A stretch of 64,000 nucleotides of DNA from Henckelia pumila (lineage: Eukaryota; Streptophyta; Magnoliopsida; Lamiales; Gesneriaceae), in contig NC_133123.1 of NCBI RefSeq assembly GCF_033568475.1, positions 138,145,062 to 138,209,061 of the forward strand. Direction: 5' to 3'. Made by a program: the position numbers and the translations under genes. Of this stretch, positions 24,803 to 38,613 are shown one piece after another (positions within the stretch are counted from its first letter, which is position 1; every line of letters starts with the position of its first letter). The notes under the pieces are model-generated. The model did no database searches and was not told where the DNA came from. It saw only the letters and a program-made list of their open reading frames with translations.

Positions 24803-27382
24803 TTATAGAACAGAAAAAACTAGCTGCTAACATCAAGAACCAACTTTATGGCCGATACACAGAAAATAAGCTTCTATGGAACAAAAATCCAATGCAGAAA
24901 AAAACTAGAATGGAACCAGTAGTTGAGGAATCCAATCAAAAATAGCAAAGGGAAAAGGAATTATAGTATTGTGGCACGGGTGTGATAGTGAAATCCGAAC
25001 GCTACGGAAAGCAGATTTATAACGTACCTTTTACGTTAGAACCAGCTCCTCCAACTCAAAACAAACGTCGGTGAGATTAATCTCAATTAAAAAATATTTT
25101 TTTAATGGAGATGCACGCATGAAGGAACTCAAAAATTTAATTGAGGATGAGAGGATAAATAATATAAAAGTTCATAAATTTTTTTAATGAAACGGAGAGA
25201 ATCTGTTTTTGGGAAGGGTCGGGTAACATTCCAAAGTGATCTGGACGGATTAGATCATATCATATCACCAGATCAATCTTTTTTTTTTTTTTTTTAGAAC
25301 CTGCAAACGCTATTTTTTGGTGCATTTTGGATAAACGCTCGAACTAACGCAATAGACAGGCTAATCAAGTAAAAGAGATCAATCTGTTTTTGTTTGGTCT
25401 CTGTCCCTGTTGAGGTGATAGGTGAACTTCCCTATAAAATGATTCTTTTGTTTTTTTTTTAAGTTCCCACCTTACAAATGATTCTGATTTGGCCATTCTG
25501 AATAACTTCAGTTTGATGCTATTACAGGATTTCGATCACAAATTTAAAAGGGAAAAAAAAAAAAAAACAGACACAGAGAGGGAAAAAAAAAAAGAAAAAA
25601 AAAAAGAGAGAGGAAAATAAAGTAAAATAAAACTAAAAAAACGGAATTGTAAATTGGTAATCTGATGTGAGACTATTGTTAAAAATGCTAAATGGATTGA
25701 TTGATTTGAAATTCGTTATTTCAAATTTATTTTGCATTGTTACATAACTCAAAAAATTATTCTCAAATTCATATTTTATTTAAATATTAGCCACAATAAA
25801 TTTCAAATAACTCTACGATATTCTAAAGATTTGAAATTTATGGTGATTAGTATAATTATAATGCAAGTAAATTGATAGATGAATTAAAATATCTCTTGTT
25901 TAAATTATTAAACAATGAGAAAAACATATTCACAATCTATAGATTTTTAATCTAAATGAACTCCTTCGAAGAATTTGTGTTTTCGGACTATCAAAGTAAA
26001 AAATGCCAAGGCAGTTTTCCTGGTAAGAACCCGAATTCTATTGAAATGTCAATACAACGAAATAGTGGTTTAGCTCGAAACAATAAATAAAGCATCGATT
26101 TTTAAAAATTTTACACTTGCTTGTAAATTTCAAAGATAAATAAATGCAATCTTGCATTCCAACATTTCCTTGTTCTTAACGAAATCATTGCATTTTAAAT
26201 TGTTCTGTTTAATTATCTACGTAAGTGCTGAACTTTCTATTATGATTTAATCAGTAAACTATTTTGCAGAAATATCAGCGAGTATTTTTTCTAATAGAAT
26301 ACGAGTTTTTTGGGCGAAACCCATTCTGTCGGGCGCATTTTTTCATCAAAATATTTCAAGATTTTAATTCGGGCAGATTTTAGAATTTTGAATATGGATA
26401 AATAAACACAAGTTATCGATGATGTTGCATTTACATTAGCAATCAAATAACATTACTAATAATGATGAGGATTCCATTTTCATCGATGTAATGGCAGAAA
26501 TATATCCGCAAACGAAGGCCCAGTTTTGGTCATGGACAGACTATAGAAAACTGTATAACAACTCAAGTTATAACATTAAAGAGACTAAAATATTCACATT
26601 TACTCATTAAAATCAACGAAATTTAAGAATGTCCTATGCAGAATTGGAAATTTTAGCCCAGAAAGCTACAAATCTATTAGGGAAAAAAAATATTATGTGA
26701 TATTCTGCGATAACTTCAACTCAGTTTAAAGAGAATTTTCAAGAAACACTTAGGATCATCGTTTGCACTTTGTGTTGGAGGAAATTTTGAGAGAAGGAAT
26801 AACACTTTGGATTTGGTTCACTGTTTATGCATCTTATTAAAGGTATGTCTAAAGTGGCTCTACAAATGGGTTCGAAACGGGTCATGGGATTTAGACGACC
26901 TACGACGGGTTAAGCATAATGATTGTTGTAGAAATATTATTTTTAAAAAATAAAATTTGAAAAAATTTCGATCTTCTGTTTTTATATTTCAGTTTTAGTT
27001 TTGTATGTTACGATTTTTGGCAATTTTAGTTATTGTTTTTTCGAAAATGCTTACGTGATACTATACACGTCAGATTATCGAGAGTAAATAACATAAAATT
27101 TTCTAACACTTCTAAAGTATTTGGGGGTGGAGATTAATATGCACCAAGAATAAGTATTGAAATTTTTTCGAGTCCAACTCCAATATGATGCTACTGGAGC
27201 TCCACTGTGACTCGAAAGACCCCATGTCATTAAGTCGACATCAGTAAAAATTTATGTTCCATTTCTCCAAAATAAATCAAAGCCCTGTATGATTTTCAAT
27301 CAGTTTGCCAACTGTTGCAGCAAACTGTGAATCATATATCTCAAACACCAGTCACTCCATACAATTTCTGGAACTGGTTCTC
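24803..27382. other. Spacer between the TBL and carboxypeptidase genes
   Basis: The left end is the promoter and 5' UTR of the TBL gene. There is a SINE-like repeat at 25279-25362 and a purine-rich A/G tract at about 25550-25620. The rest is AT-rich with no supported gene. Confidence 0.65.
25279..25362 (-). repeat. SINE-like dispersed repeat, copy 2
   Basis: A T run of 17 bases (25279-25295 on plus; a poly(A) tail on minus) is followed by CGCTATTTTTTGGTGCATTT and CGAACTAACGCAATAGACAG. The body matches the repeat at 14555-14620, and most differences are transitions. Confidence 0.5.
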
Positions 27383-30300
27383 TCAGTTATCAATGGAAGG
27401 ACGCGTAGTGTTAGGCAATCTACGTCCCCGGACAAACGAACTGAACAGATGCAGAGCTCTTGAAGGCTGCGCATAGGGTACCATATGTGCTGCACCTCTA
27501 ACTGTAGCAAAAGTTAGCAAGTTTCCATACTCGGTAGCCCAACCTCCCACCTAATAAATTACAGAAGGCTAAGGTGTTAATGGCTGAGTTTAATAGCATA
27601 AAACATGAGGTAATGTGTGCATCCAACAAGTACCTGTTTGTTATGGAACCAAGCTCCATATGGGACCGTAACCTTGAATCGTAGATCGTGGGCAAGCTCG
27701 CGGACAAGTGTCCGGGAACCAAGTAATGGAACTACTGAATCTTGATCTCCACTGGCATTGTGCAATAACAAGTTTTACAATATATGAAACACGAGGAAAA
27801 ACATTTACTTCATGTTTCAAGACAGAACGGTTTACCTGAAAATCCAAACGGGAATATGGTTCTGAACGATCCTCTTTAGCAAAGGCAGAATGTCAATGTC
27901 TCCATCTGTCTCAGTATAGTTCAGAACACTGCTAAACAAGTTCAATTAAAAGAAAAACTCTTTACATCATAGTTATGTTCTTTCGCAACTTTCCAAGTGT
28001 AAGTCATGCAGATTTACCTGCTGCACATGGACCAGGGATATGGTAGATTAGTCCGATTTGCATGTAGAGCCTTCTGAACCTCTGGAAGGTTAAAGTAGAA
28101 CCTCCTTTCGTAGGTCATACACACATCTACTCCAACACTAATCTTAGTAGCCTGCCACGGCATATGATGTTTTATTCGTTGTTTCTTTGAATGGAAATTC
28201 AGAATCAGCAAGAGTATGAAAGAAATGTACCATCTTTCGGAGTCTTAGCTCTTGCTGGACGATGGATGGATAGCATACGTCAAGAATGACGTCGTAATTG
28301 TTTATATAGTCACCGACAATTTTATTTGCCTCAGTTATGGCATCGTTGCAGGATTTGGAGACGTTATGTGGAGTAGCAAATGTGTAATCCTCGAACTCAC
28401 AGTCGTTCATAATGGCAAGGCCTATTTCATCAGAAATCATCCCATGCGACCAAAAGAACTCATATGTGGCTGGGACATCGCGATCGAGTTTAAGAAGTGG
28501 ATTGCCAATCTGATCAAACAACAGATTAAATCTGTAAAGTTAAACACTTGCAAAAAGAATAGACAACAAAATGGTAGAATCGTATTTAACATATTACCAA
28601 TATCCCTTTAATGTTGAACTTGTAATCTGTAGAATGTTTGTTATGGTCCAGAAGCTCGATTGCTAACTGAGGAATGTAATGCCCTGTATACACAAACAAT
28701 ATATATATTTTTAAAATATAAGAGTATAGGGACAATTTTAGAACATATAAATCTAAATTATCTTGAAATGATTCACATTTAGGACCGGGCTAATGAATTT
28801 ATGGATAGTAAATTTCCTACCTGCGTAGCTTTCTCCGGTCAGGAACAAATCTCGGGTTTTGAACGATGGAAACTTCTTGAACCATCCCATCATGAACATA
28901 TGCATATCATTTGCTGCCATAGAACAACAAACGGGAATCTGTCTCAGTAAACTCAAAATTCTATTACACACTTATGACTTAAGGATCTCATAGCTCAGGG
29001 CAGATCCAGCAACTGGAAGATCACACCAGCAAGGCTTTAAATTTCCATGCATAAATTTTTTAAATAAATACAAATTTCACGGATTATATTCCATTCAATC
29101 AAACATAGGCAGATGTCTGATGCTTGTCACTTTATTAACCGTTGTATAAACCACACCTAAATTCTATCAGAAAGAATGGAAAAGTTTAGCATGGAATGCT
29201 GCTTACCCGTGGACGCATCACCAGTGGTGTAGTCTGAGCTTGTATTTGAGTATGACCATCCAACTCCGGCAGGAGACTCGACAAAAAGAAGATTTGAAGC
29301 TACAAACATAAAAACTAAAATTTTTAAGCAAATGGATTTATTGATTTCAAAGTTTTGAGACCAAAAAAAAAAAAAAAAAAGAAAAGAAAAAAACTTCAAA
29401 TATACCTTTGTTCCACGACTTCGAGTTTATTCGGAGGCCTCGGCCATTGCCTGTAGGAAAGAAAGGACCCAGTTCTGTGAAAGCACCTCCTCCCATTGAT
29501 GAGCAACCCGGGCCTGAACATATGATTCAGAAACGCAAAAGATTAGCTAACATAATAACCTTTTTCTCGCTTACAAGAACTACTATGCACATACTTCTAC
29601 ACAAAAGAAGACCATTTTTCAAGGCTTAATCTTTAAATGAAACAGTACTAAACCAAATTCTTGAAATGAAAGAGGGGAACACTTGAATTTTTTTTCTGAA
29701 ATGGAATCTTCCACGGGCAGCCGTAAAAAAGAAGACATATTTTCAGTTGGCATGTACTCCCATGTCCCTAAATTCAAACAGTGAATCTCAACTATTCACT
29801 CCAACTAAGTAACAAATAAGAATCTTGCACTCTCAAAAAAAAAAAAAAAAACAAATAAGAATCTTGCTCGTGTCATGCTAATATTGTTGATTTGAATCTA
29901 AATCCAATCCAAATTCCAAAAAAGAGGAGATTCAATCCACGGGTTTTTTTTTAAAAAAAAAGAAAAATTATGTGTCAAATCTTAAATTTTTTTATTTGAT
30001 TTGCACGACCGACCTGTCACACCCACGGCCCACAAAGTCCAGGTACAGCTGCAGTTACCCAGATTGCAATCTCACTTTGTACCCATTTTCCTCAAATCAA
30101 GAAACTACATCTTTTTTTGACGGTAATCAAGAAACTATATATCTACTAAGCCAAGAAAAGTGGAAAAAAAAAGCAAAAAGGAAAAGAATTACCTCCATTG
30201 AGCCAAAGTGTGAGAGGTTTGTGATTAGGATCTTCTTCAGCTTCCACGAAGTAGTAAAATAAACTCCTCCCTTTCGTCACATCCACATCTACATACCCTG

Positions 30301-30490
30301 CATACTGCCTAAACTTCACCACCGGTTGACCAGGCAACTTCACCACCAGATCCTCCTCCGGAAAGCCAAAACAACCGCCAAACACCAATCCCACCACCAC
30401 CACCGCCGCCACCTCCACCGGAATGCAATTCAACCGCAATCCCATCTCAAAAAGACTCAACAAGAACAACCTTTTCACTAAAGGTTTCAA
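27383..30490 (-). CDS. Serine carboxypeptidase-like protein (S10)
   Basis: The gene has ten exons: 30490-30193, 29513-29406, 29299-29207, 28913-28821, 28683-28598, 28509-28231, 28151-28018, 27928-27836, 27751-27634 and 27550-27383. Phases give 1470 nt (489 aa) from the first ATG. A second in-frame ATG at 30445 (MGLRLNCIP) gives 474 aa and places the hydrophobic signal peptide directly at the N-terminus, so it may be the real start. Catalytic Ser195 lies in GESYAG, the Asp in GDQDS (about 396-400) and His456 in GAAHMVP; the substrate-binding NGGPGCSS is also present. Family members are secreted or vacuolar peptidases or acyltransferases. It looks like the SCPL40-45 (peptidase-type) group. Confidence 0.95.
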
Positions 30491-32213
30491 CTTTGAAGTT
30501 CTCCCTTGTTCTGGAAGAAAAACGAATCCACATTAATGCCTATATCTTCTCGGAAAGACATTTGGTGCATAAAATATAACGTGCAGGTATAAAAAAAAAA
30601 AGGAATTGTATTACGAAAGAGCACGTGAGTTCTGGGATTGCTTTTCGAAAAAGCTTAAACTTTGGCCTGAATATCTTCAAATGAAAGGATTTTCTATATC
30701 CGGAAACACACAACATACGAGTGAATCAAGGAAAAATTTGAATCCCCTGCGCAACTTCCACTTCTTGTGCGAAGGAGATTTTAGCTTTATCTGCTTTTTT
30801 ATGCTTATCTTTTCGTATCCAATGCAAGTTTGTTATAGAAAGAGAGTGAATTATCTGAGAGACGTTGGAAAGCCGCAGCAGGAGTGGCAGTGTGTGTCGA
30901 TGAAGCTACCATTGATGGGGGCCACTGACGTTAATGCTTCGGCAACGAGTACGAAATTCTCAGCTGCAAATTTTCTTGACATTGGATTCAAATCTTTTCG
31001 TATATTAAATTAAATTACAAAAATATAAATTTCTTATTCCTTAAAATATCGATTAGATTTATGTAACTAAATTTCTTTGTCTGAGGTCAGAGCATTAAAG
31101 TAGGTCGGAAGAGAGTGTGTGGTGTGTAATGATGAGTGATTTGCATGACAAAGTGAGAAAGGTCATCGGTGAAGAAAATAGTCTCTTTTTCTTTAACGAT
31201 TTTTTTATTATTATTTAACATTCATCATTATTCATAAATTATAATAATAATCACAAATAGTTTATGAACAATTAATTACAGCAAACTACTAATTATTAAT
31301 TAGAATATTACATTTTATGTCATAAATATTAAATGTCGGCAGCCTTACATTAAATTGGAATTTTAATTTGAATTTATTGACTCTAATGTTGTCCCTTTCT
31401 GACAAGAAACGAGAAACATCACCCGATCCCCTTGCCTTATACTTCCAAAATTTGAGGTCCCTTCGTTTACCAATTTTGATGTGAAATTTGGTATTTTTCT
31501 CTCCTTGTAGGTTTGGGCATCTCTAGTTTCTATGAAGTTTTACTCTAAATTAGAGTTGCGATAAACATTCAAAAGAATGTAAGTTTTGTTTTTAATTTTC
31601 ATTTCCAGTAATCCCCCAACTGATAGATTAAATTTTTTTTATAAAAAAAGACAATGAGCAGAGTTGAATAAAACCACACGATACGTAATTACTTATTAGT
31701 GAGGAAACTTATATGAGTACCAATTTGCATTTATTAATAAATTCTTGAATGATGTTGATTAATGGGGTTGAGTTTAAAATATTGCCGGTGTCCTAAAATA
31801 ATTTTAGGCTGTATATTTGAAAGTTGTGACGATATTTTGGTGGGTCTCATAATTAATAATAGCCCTGTCATTAGAAAAATAGCGTCAATATCATCAAACG
31901 ACTTTCGCAACGCCGATAAGACATTACTTTGCTTTATAAAATCTATTATACCATAAAACTTTAGAAAAAAAAACAACGAAATTTAATATTCAAATAGGAT
32001 GAAGAATCTCGTGACAAACTATATACAATTTAAAAGATCAGGCGCCTAAAAGGGAATTAAAAATTAAAAAAAAAGGCAGAACATGGGACAAGAAACTGGT
32101 GGCCAAAAGGTGGTGGTCTCCTTCTTATTAAGCAATAGACTTCAAAAGTACATTAGTGTGCATTATAATTGAAAGCCACATGATCAATCCTTGGATTCAA
32201 AGAATAAATAAAT
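30491..32213. other. Spacer between the carboxypeptidase gene and the copia element
   Basis: The left part is the promoter of the carboxypeptidase gene. The remainder is AT-rich and shows no supported gene. Short open frames here have no recognisable domain. Confidence 0.6.
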
Positions 32214-32494
32214 TGTTGTGAAAAAGTAAAAATTTATGATAAAAAGTAAAAACTTCAAAATTCAAAATATATCAAACTCTACACTTTATAATATTTTTCT
32301 TTCAACTCAATTGTATTTTTCATCACAAATGAAGACCTATTTATAGATCCACATTTGAGATTAGTCCAAAAATTAAAACATCATCATCTACATCATCACA
32401 CACTAATTTTTCACATTTTACAATTCAATATTCAACATTCAACATTCAATATTCAATATTCAACATAATAATAATAATAACATATTTTTCAACA
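32214..32494 (-). repeat. Copia 3' LTR
   Basis: This is the left LTR on the plus strand. By eye it differs from its partner at 44378 by about six substitutions, all transitions, plus two short indels in repeated ATTCAATATT and AAT units. Confidence 0.92.
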
Positions 32495-32659
32495 CTCCCC
32501 CTTGTAATGATGATCGTGATATGATGACTGTTTTCATTACGTGTTTTATACTGCCTCGTTAAAAATCTTACTAGGAAAAACCCAGTGGGATAAAAATCAT
32601 AGCAAGGAAAAAAGAGTGCAGCCACGTAAACTCCCTCTCATGTTAACATGAGTGATTCT

Positions 32660-33571
32660 TCACATATTCCGTAGATTGCGCATCCCAATGTTGTATATAT
32701 GCTTTCTGAATATCGTCGTGGGAAGTACCTTTGTGAAAAGATCTGATGAGTTCTCACTTGATTGAATGTAACAGATATCAATATCTTTATTCTTCTCAAG
32801 CTCTTGAGTGTAGGCAAAGAATTTTGGGGGGATATGTTTGGTTCTGTCACTTTTGATGTATCCTTCTTTTATTTGATCAATACATGCAGCATTATCTTCA
32901 TATAGTGTCACAGGCTTCTTGTCTACTGTCAATCCACACGATATTTGAATATGTTTGGTCATTGACTTTAACCATACACATTCACGACTTGCTTCATGTA
33001 ATGCAATAATCTCGGCGTGATTTGATGAAGTTGTTACGAGTGTTTGTTTCTGTGAACGCCAAAAAATTGCGGTGCCTCCACGAGTAAATACATATCCAGT
33101 TTGGGAACGTGCCTTATGTGGATCAGATAAATATCCAGCATCAGCATAACCAATGATACTTTGATTGGTGTCTTTTGAGTACAAAAGTCCCAAATCTGTT
33201 GTTCCTCGTAGATAACGGAATATATGTTTAATTCCGTTCCAGTGCCTCTTTGTTGGATATGAACTAAATCTTGCCAATAAATTTACAGCAAAAGATATAT
33301 CAGGTCTAGTGCAATCTGCAAGACACATAAGGGCACCAATGACACTTAGATATGGTCTTTCTGGACCAAGAATAACTTCATCATCTTCACATGAACGGAA
33401 TGGATCATTTTCTATGTTTAATGATCTTACAACCATTGGAGTACTTAATGGATTTGATTTATCCATATTAAAATGTTTAAGGATCTTTTCTGTATAATTT
33501 GCTTGGTGAACAAAAATTCCACATTTTTTTTGTTCGATTTGCAAACCCAGACAATACTTAGTTTTTTCCAA
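32660..33571 (-). pseudogene. Copia pol: RT end and RNase H
   Basis: This open segment contains the end of the reverse transcriptase and the RNase H domain, with LADCTRPDISFAVNLLARF, VIGYADAGYLSDPH, the TRGGTAIFWRSQKQ block and an ADLFTK-like SSDLFTKVLP end. It is in a different frame from the segment to its right, so a shift lies near 33560. The natural stop is at its left end, in front of the 3' untranslated part. Confidence 0.85.
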
Positions 33572-33870
33572 GATCCTTTATTTCGAATTTTTCCTTCAAG
33601 TACATCATAACTTCTTGAATTTCTTTATTCGTTTCAATGATGTTTAAATCATCAACATATACAGCAATAATTACACATCCAGATGTTGTTTTCTTGATGA
33701 AAATACAAGGGCATATTGGATCATTTACATATCCCTTTTTCATCAAGTGCTCACTTAGCCGATTATATCACATTCGGCCGAATTGCTTTAACCCATATAA
33801 TGATCTTTGCAATTTTACAGAATAAAATTCTTTGGATTTTGAACTTTGTGCTTCAGGCATCTTAAATCCT
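33558..33870 (-). pseudogene. Copia pol: RT catalytic segment
   Basis: This carries the YVDD catalytic motif (VIIAVYVDDLNII) and, upstream, an SLYGLKQ segment. A TGA at 33768-33770 interrupts it at a place where copia RTs have Trp (M-W-Y-N). The junction with the large upstream segment is an (AT)n run at 33883-33896. Confidence 0.85.
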
Positions 33871-35676
33871 TCAGGGATTTTCATATATATATATATCACT
33901 ATCAAGTGATCCGTATAAGTAAGCTATAACAACATCCATAAGACACATTTTCAAATTTTCAGACACTGCCAAACTAATTAAATATCGAAACATAATTGCA
34001 TCCATAACAGGAGAATACGTTTCTTCATAATCAATTTCAGGCCTTTGAGAAAAACCTTGTGCAACAAGTCTAGCTTTATATCTGACTATTTCATTTTTCT
34101 CATTTCGCTTTCGAATAAAAACCCATTTGTATCCAACAGGTTTTACACCTTCAGGTGTGAGGACTATAGGTCCAAAAATATTACGTTTATTCAGCGAATC
34201 CAATTCAACCTGGATGACATCTTTCCATTTGGCCCAATCATGATGAGTTTTACATTCACCAAAAGATTTTGGTTCATGATCCTCATTTTCATTTATGATG
34301 TCACAAGCAACATTATAAGAAAATATCTCATCAATATCTTCTATGTCTTTTCGGTTCCATATTTTTCCAGTATTAATATAATTGATAGAGATTTCACGAT
34401 TTTCGTCAGTTTGTGGTTCTGACAGACCATTTTCATCATCAGGTGTTTCTTCTGGAACACCATTTTCTTTTTTATGATCATCGTGCTTCTCTATGTCTTT
34501 TCTTTTCCGAGGATTTTTATCCTTGGAACCAACTGGCCTTCCACGCTTTAAGCGTTTTATGACATAATGAGTTTCTTCAATTTGTTTCTTTGGAATTTCA
34601 ATTCGAGCAGGGGCATTTACAACATGTATATATGATTTTGTTACCCCTTTTATGTCTGCAAATGCATCTGGCATTTGATTTGCAATTCTTTGCAAGTGCA
34701 CAATTTGTTGTACATCTTTCTCACATTGTTTGGTCCTTGGATCCAAATGTAACAATGATGGTACATACCATGTGATTTCTTTTTCGATGTGTTTCTTTTC
34801 TCCCCCTAACACTGAGAAGATTTCTTCATTAAAATGACAATCAGCAAAGCGTGCTGTAAACACATCGCCTGTCTGAGACTCAAGATATCGAATGATTGAT
34901 GGACTATCATAACCGATATAAATACCGATTTTTCTTTGAGAAACCATTTTTGATTGTTGAGGTGGTGCAATAGGCACATACACCATACATCCAAAAATTC
35001 TCAGATGAGAAATATTTGGTTCTTTACCAAATGCAAGCTGCAATGGGGAGAATTTATGATATGCACTTGGTTTGATGCGAATTAATGCCGCAACATGTAA
35101 AATTGCATGTCCCCATATAGAAATAGGGAGTTTTGTTCTCATAATCATTGGTCTAGCAATCAGTTGTAGATGTTTAATCAATAATTCAGCTAATCCATTC
35201 TGTGTATGAACATGAGCAACATGATGTTCAACAGTAATTCCCATTGACATACAATAGTCATTGAAAGTTTGGGAAGTAAATTCTCCAGCATTATCAAGTC
35301 TTATTTTCTTGATTGTATAATCGGGAAATTGATTCCGCAATTTTATTATTTGAGCCATTAATCTTGCAAATGCCACATTCCGAGTTGACAATAAGCATAC
35401 ATGTGACCATATGCTAGAGGCATCGATCAATACCATAAAATATCGAAATGGTCTACATGGTGGATGAATTGGCCCACAAATATCACCCTGAATGCGTTCA
35501 AGAAATATGAGCGATTCTGTTTGGATTTTAGCTGGCGATGGTCTTATAATAAGTTTTCCAAGAGAACATGCTTTACATTGAAACTTATTATTCTGAAAGA
35601 TCTTCTGGTCTTTCAATGGATGACCATGCGTATTTTCAATAATTCTTCGCATCATTATTGAACCAGGATGTCCCAA
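33871..35676 (-). pseudogene. Copia pol: integrase and RT start
   Basis: This 601-residue open segment starts with the GAG-pre-integrase HHCC region (LGHPG..., CKACSLGK), then the integrase core: Asp in GDICGP, Asp in RLDNAGEF, Glu in GLAELLIK. A variable Lys/Glu-rich linker follows, then RT blocks (KPVGYKWVFIRKRN, YKARLVAQGFSQ, ETYSPV). It ends early because the frame shifts in an (AT)n run at 33883-33896; the next RT block is in another frame. Confidence 0.9.
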
Positions 35677-35685
35677 TCGATCATG

Positions 35686-36159
35686 TCAATTTGTTAATAT
35701 TGAAGAACTATTAACCATCATATTTGATTCGATTGGACTTATATGTGTATAATATAATCCAGTAGGAAGCATTGATAATTTTTCAACCACATATTTCTTT
35801 TCTGATTTATATGTGGTAAGACACATATATTTCTGATTTCCATAAGTTATCGTCTCAGTATCATATCCATGAGAATATATGTCATTAAAACTCAACAAAT
35901 TTCTTTTCGATTGTGGTGAATATAAAGCATCATTTATCAGAAATTTTGTACAATTTGATAACAAAAATTGTGCTTTACCACAACCTTCAATCAAGTCTAC
36001 AGGACCTGATATTGTATTCACCATTGTTTTTGTTGGTTTTATTTCCAAGAAATATCTTTTATCTCGCAGAATAGTGTGTGTTGTACCACTATCCGGTATG
36101 CAAATTTCCATGATATTATTTCCATGTTTGCTCATAGCATTTTTCATATCAAACTTCAC
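35686..36159 (-). pseudogene. Copia aspartic protease
   Basis: The protease active site IPDSGTTHTI lies near the right end, followed by the usual copia protease pattern and the NLLSFNDI segment. A TGA at 35686-35688 ends it just before HDRLGHPG, where copia polyproteins normally read W-H-x-R-LGH. That places the lesion at a Trp codon. Confidence 0.88.
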
Positions 36160-36273
36160 AAAAATGCAATAAAAAAAAAATTAAGTACAATACAAATGCA
36201 AAATATAACATGCTTTATAATACAAGAATGCATGAAAAATACAAATTTGTTACAATCTAGTCCCACCAATCTT

Positions 36274-37219
36274 TTAATCAATGTCTTCGAAATCATTCAA
36301 AAAATCTGCAGCATTGAAACTAGTTGAACCAATTAAATGGTCACTATCTTCAACAAAATTGGTCTCTTTTCCTTTCCCCTTTGTCGATTCTTTATAGAGC
36401 TTACATAGGTGCTCAGGGGTTCGACAAATATGTGACCAATGCCCTGGAGTGCCACATCTATAACAAACACTCTCAGATCTTTTTGAGTGATTTTTATTTT
36501 CACTCGTATTTTCATACTGCCTTTTTGGTGGGTGGTTCGTGACGTTATTTTGAGATAAGTTATTGAAATAACTATCTCGATTATTTTCATATCCACGGCC
36601 ACGGCCACGACCACGACCGTGATAATTTTTACGTCCACGTCCATGCCCACTTCCTCGACCTCGTCCACGACCAAAATCTGGTCTATGCCTTTGATTTTGG
36701 TTTTCATTTTTTATTACGATATTTGATTCAGGAAATGCCGTTGATCCATTGGATCGGGATTGATGATTTCTTATTAACAATTCGTTGTTTTTTTTCGCCA
36801 CAAGAAGACATGCAATGAGTTCAGAATATCTCGTAAAACCACGCACTCTATATTATTGCTGTAGAGTTATATTTGATGCGTGAAAAGTGGAAAATGTTTT
36901 CTCAAGCATTTCCATCTCTGTGACTTCAAGTCCACAGAATTTTAATTGCGAGACTATTCGATACATCGCAAAATTATAATCACTGACTTTTTTAAAGTCT
37001 TGGAATCTCAAAGTATTCCATTCATCACGGGCGGTCGGAAGTATCACTTCCCTTATATGCTCAAATCTTTCTTTCAACCATTTTCATAAAATCATTGGGT
37101 CTTTTTCTGTGAGATACTCACATTTCAACCCTTCATCAAGATGTCGGCGTAAGAAAATCATTGCCTTTGCTTTATCTTGTGAGGTTGATATATTAATTTC
37201 TTTGATGGTATCACTTAGA
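36274..37219 (-). pseudogene. Copia gag, main part with CCHC knuckle
   Basis: Gag sequence (UBN2-type) includes LKERFEHIREVILPTARDEW, a Gly/Arg-rich basic stretch (about 36600-36680) and a CCHC zinc knuckle CYRCGTPGHWSHIC (about 36430-36470). In-frame stops occur at 37084-37086 (TGA, a likely Trp site) and 36853-36855 (TAA, a likely Gln site). The N-terminal part lies on the other side of the nested element at 43904-44006. Confidence 0.85.
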
Positions 37220-37224
37220 CCCAA

Positions 37225-38609
37225 TGTAGTAGCCCAGTTCCAATTTACAAGATTAATTGGTTAATTATATTTTATTAACAAGAGCACAAGTTAAGATCAA
37301 GAACATATGACATAAGTAGCTCGGGTCGGTCATGGTTGTTCAACAATAGCTCGGGCATTGAGCAAGAGCTCGGGCATTGAGCTAGAGCTCGGGCTTGGAG
37401 CTAGGGCTCGGGAATGTGTTAGTGCTTGGCTCGGGTCGGGGCTTAGGGTGCTCAAGAAAGTGATGTGCAAGGCCAGGGTAGTGTTCGGTCATGGGAAGAA
37501 TACATGGTATTCAGGTCGGGAATGGACACGTGGCTGGAGCTAAAACACGATTAGTGTCCTGCTAGGTGTCATGCACTCGATTGACACCTGTCCCGGCTCA
37601 TCCTCTATAAATAAAAGTCGAGGGTTCGGTCATTTTACACCATTTCATCTCACTTCTTAGTTTTACTCGGACCAAGGAGTAGCTCGGGAGCTCGGGAAAG
37701 AGTAGCTCGGGAGTTCGGGAAGCAGTAGCTCGGGAGCTCGGGAAAGAGTAGCTCGGGAGTTGACCAGGAACAGTTCAGGTTGGGCTTGACCAGGAGCAGT
37801 TCAGGTCGGGCTTGACCAGGAACAGTTCAGGTCGGGCTTGAAGGGAGAGGTCAGGTCGGGTTAGTCTTGAGACCAGGTCGGGTCGGGACTTGAACCTAAG
37901 GCAGCTAGGGGTTGTCTTCTTCCAACTTAGTTCAGACTTCGGTGTTAGGTACGATAGTACTATTCGAGATATCTTGACTGAGTATGCATGTATTATGTGA
38001 CTGCATAATTTATATGTCATTGATTTATGCTGCATTCATTTGCATATTGAGCTATCTCCTTCGAGATGTATATTAGTAGGGTTGTACCATATCCTGTTAG
38101 TGGATGGACTTCCATCGATTTGGGTCCGACATATCCACTGGTATATTGGTATGGGAGCCACCTCCTGAAGCGACGGCACAACGTGCTACATACCAGGACC
38201 CGGTCTGTCTCTTTTATCTGATCTTTGACCTCGAGTTATAGGGAGTTCACTTTGCATGCATGTATACTCATACTCTCGTACTGAGCGTTTTATGCTCACG
38301 TCTCGTACTTTGTGTTTCTGGACACCCTATTCCATGGGGCAGGTTTGCGATTGGACGAGGCGGGTGGTTCCAAGAGGGGCTAGACAGCGGTTGGTCAGCT
38401 AGAGCTTCACTTAGGTTTTTATTTCTATTGTTATCGAATTGATATAGCTTTTCGATATGGTTGTATAATCTAATTGGATTTTTACAGATTCCTTTCCTTG
38501 GGATTGTAGTATTTGTAATGTTTTCGCAGTTTATTCTGATATCTGTTTAATTAAGTTAATTGCATGCCTAAGTTCTGTTTAGTAGGTGATCCGGGTAAGG
38601 GTCACTACA
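37225..38609 (+). repeat. Gypsy 5' LTR (1385 bp)
   Basis: The LTR carries arrays of GAGCTCGGG-type units (about 37340-37760) and a GACCAGGAGCAGTTCAGGTCGGG-type array cut short here to its core GACCAGGAACAGTTCAGG (37765-37850). A TATA box (TCTATAAATA, about 37602-37613) is present. It is nearly the same as the 3' LTR, with a short indel near 37310 and another near 37865. Confidence 0.92.
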
Positions 38610-38613
38610 TTTA

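Noticed and set aside
28252-28611. Open frame antisense to carboxypeptidase exon 6
   Set aside because: It lies over a well-supported coding exon in the opposite strand; a shadow frame.
30606-31013. 135-codon plus-strand frame upstream of the carboxypeptidase gene
   Set aside because: No recognisable domain, no splice support, and it lies in the promoter region of a minus-strand gene.
37340-37850. CRISPR-like spaced repeats
   Set aside because: The GAGCTCGGG and CAGTTCAGGTCGGG units are irregular, inside a plant LTR, and duplicated in the partner LTR; ordinary LTR minisatellites.
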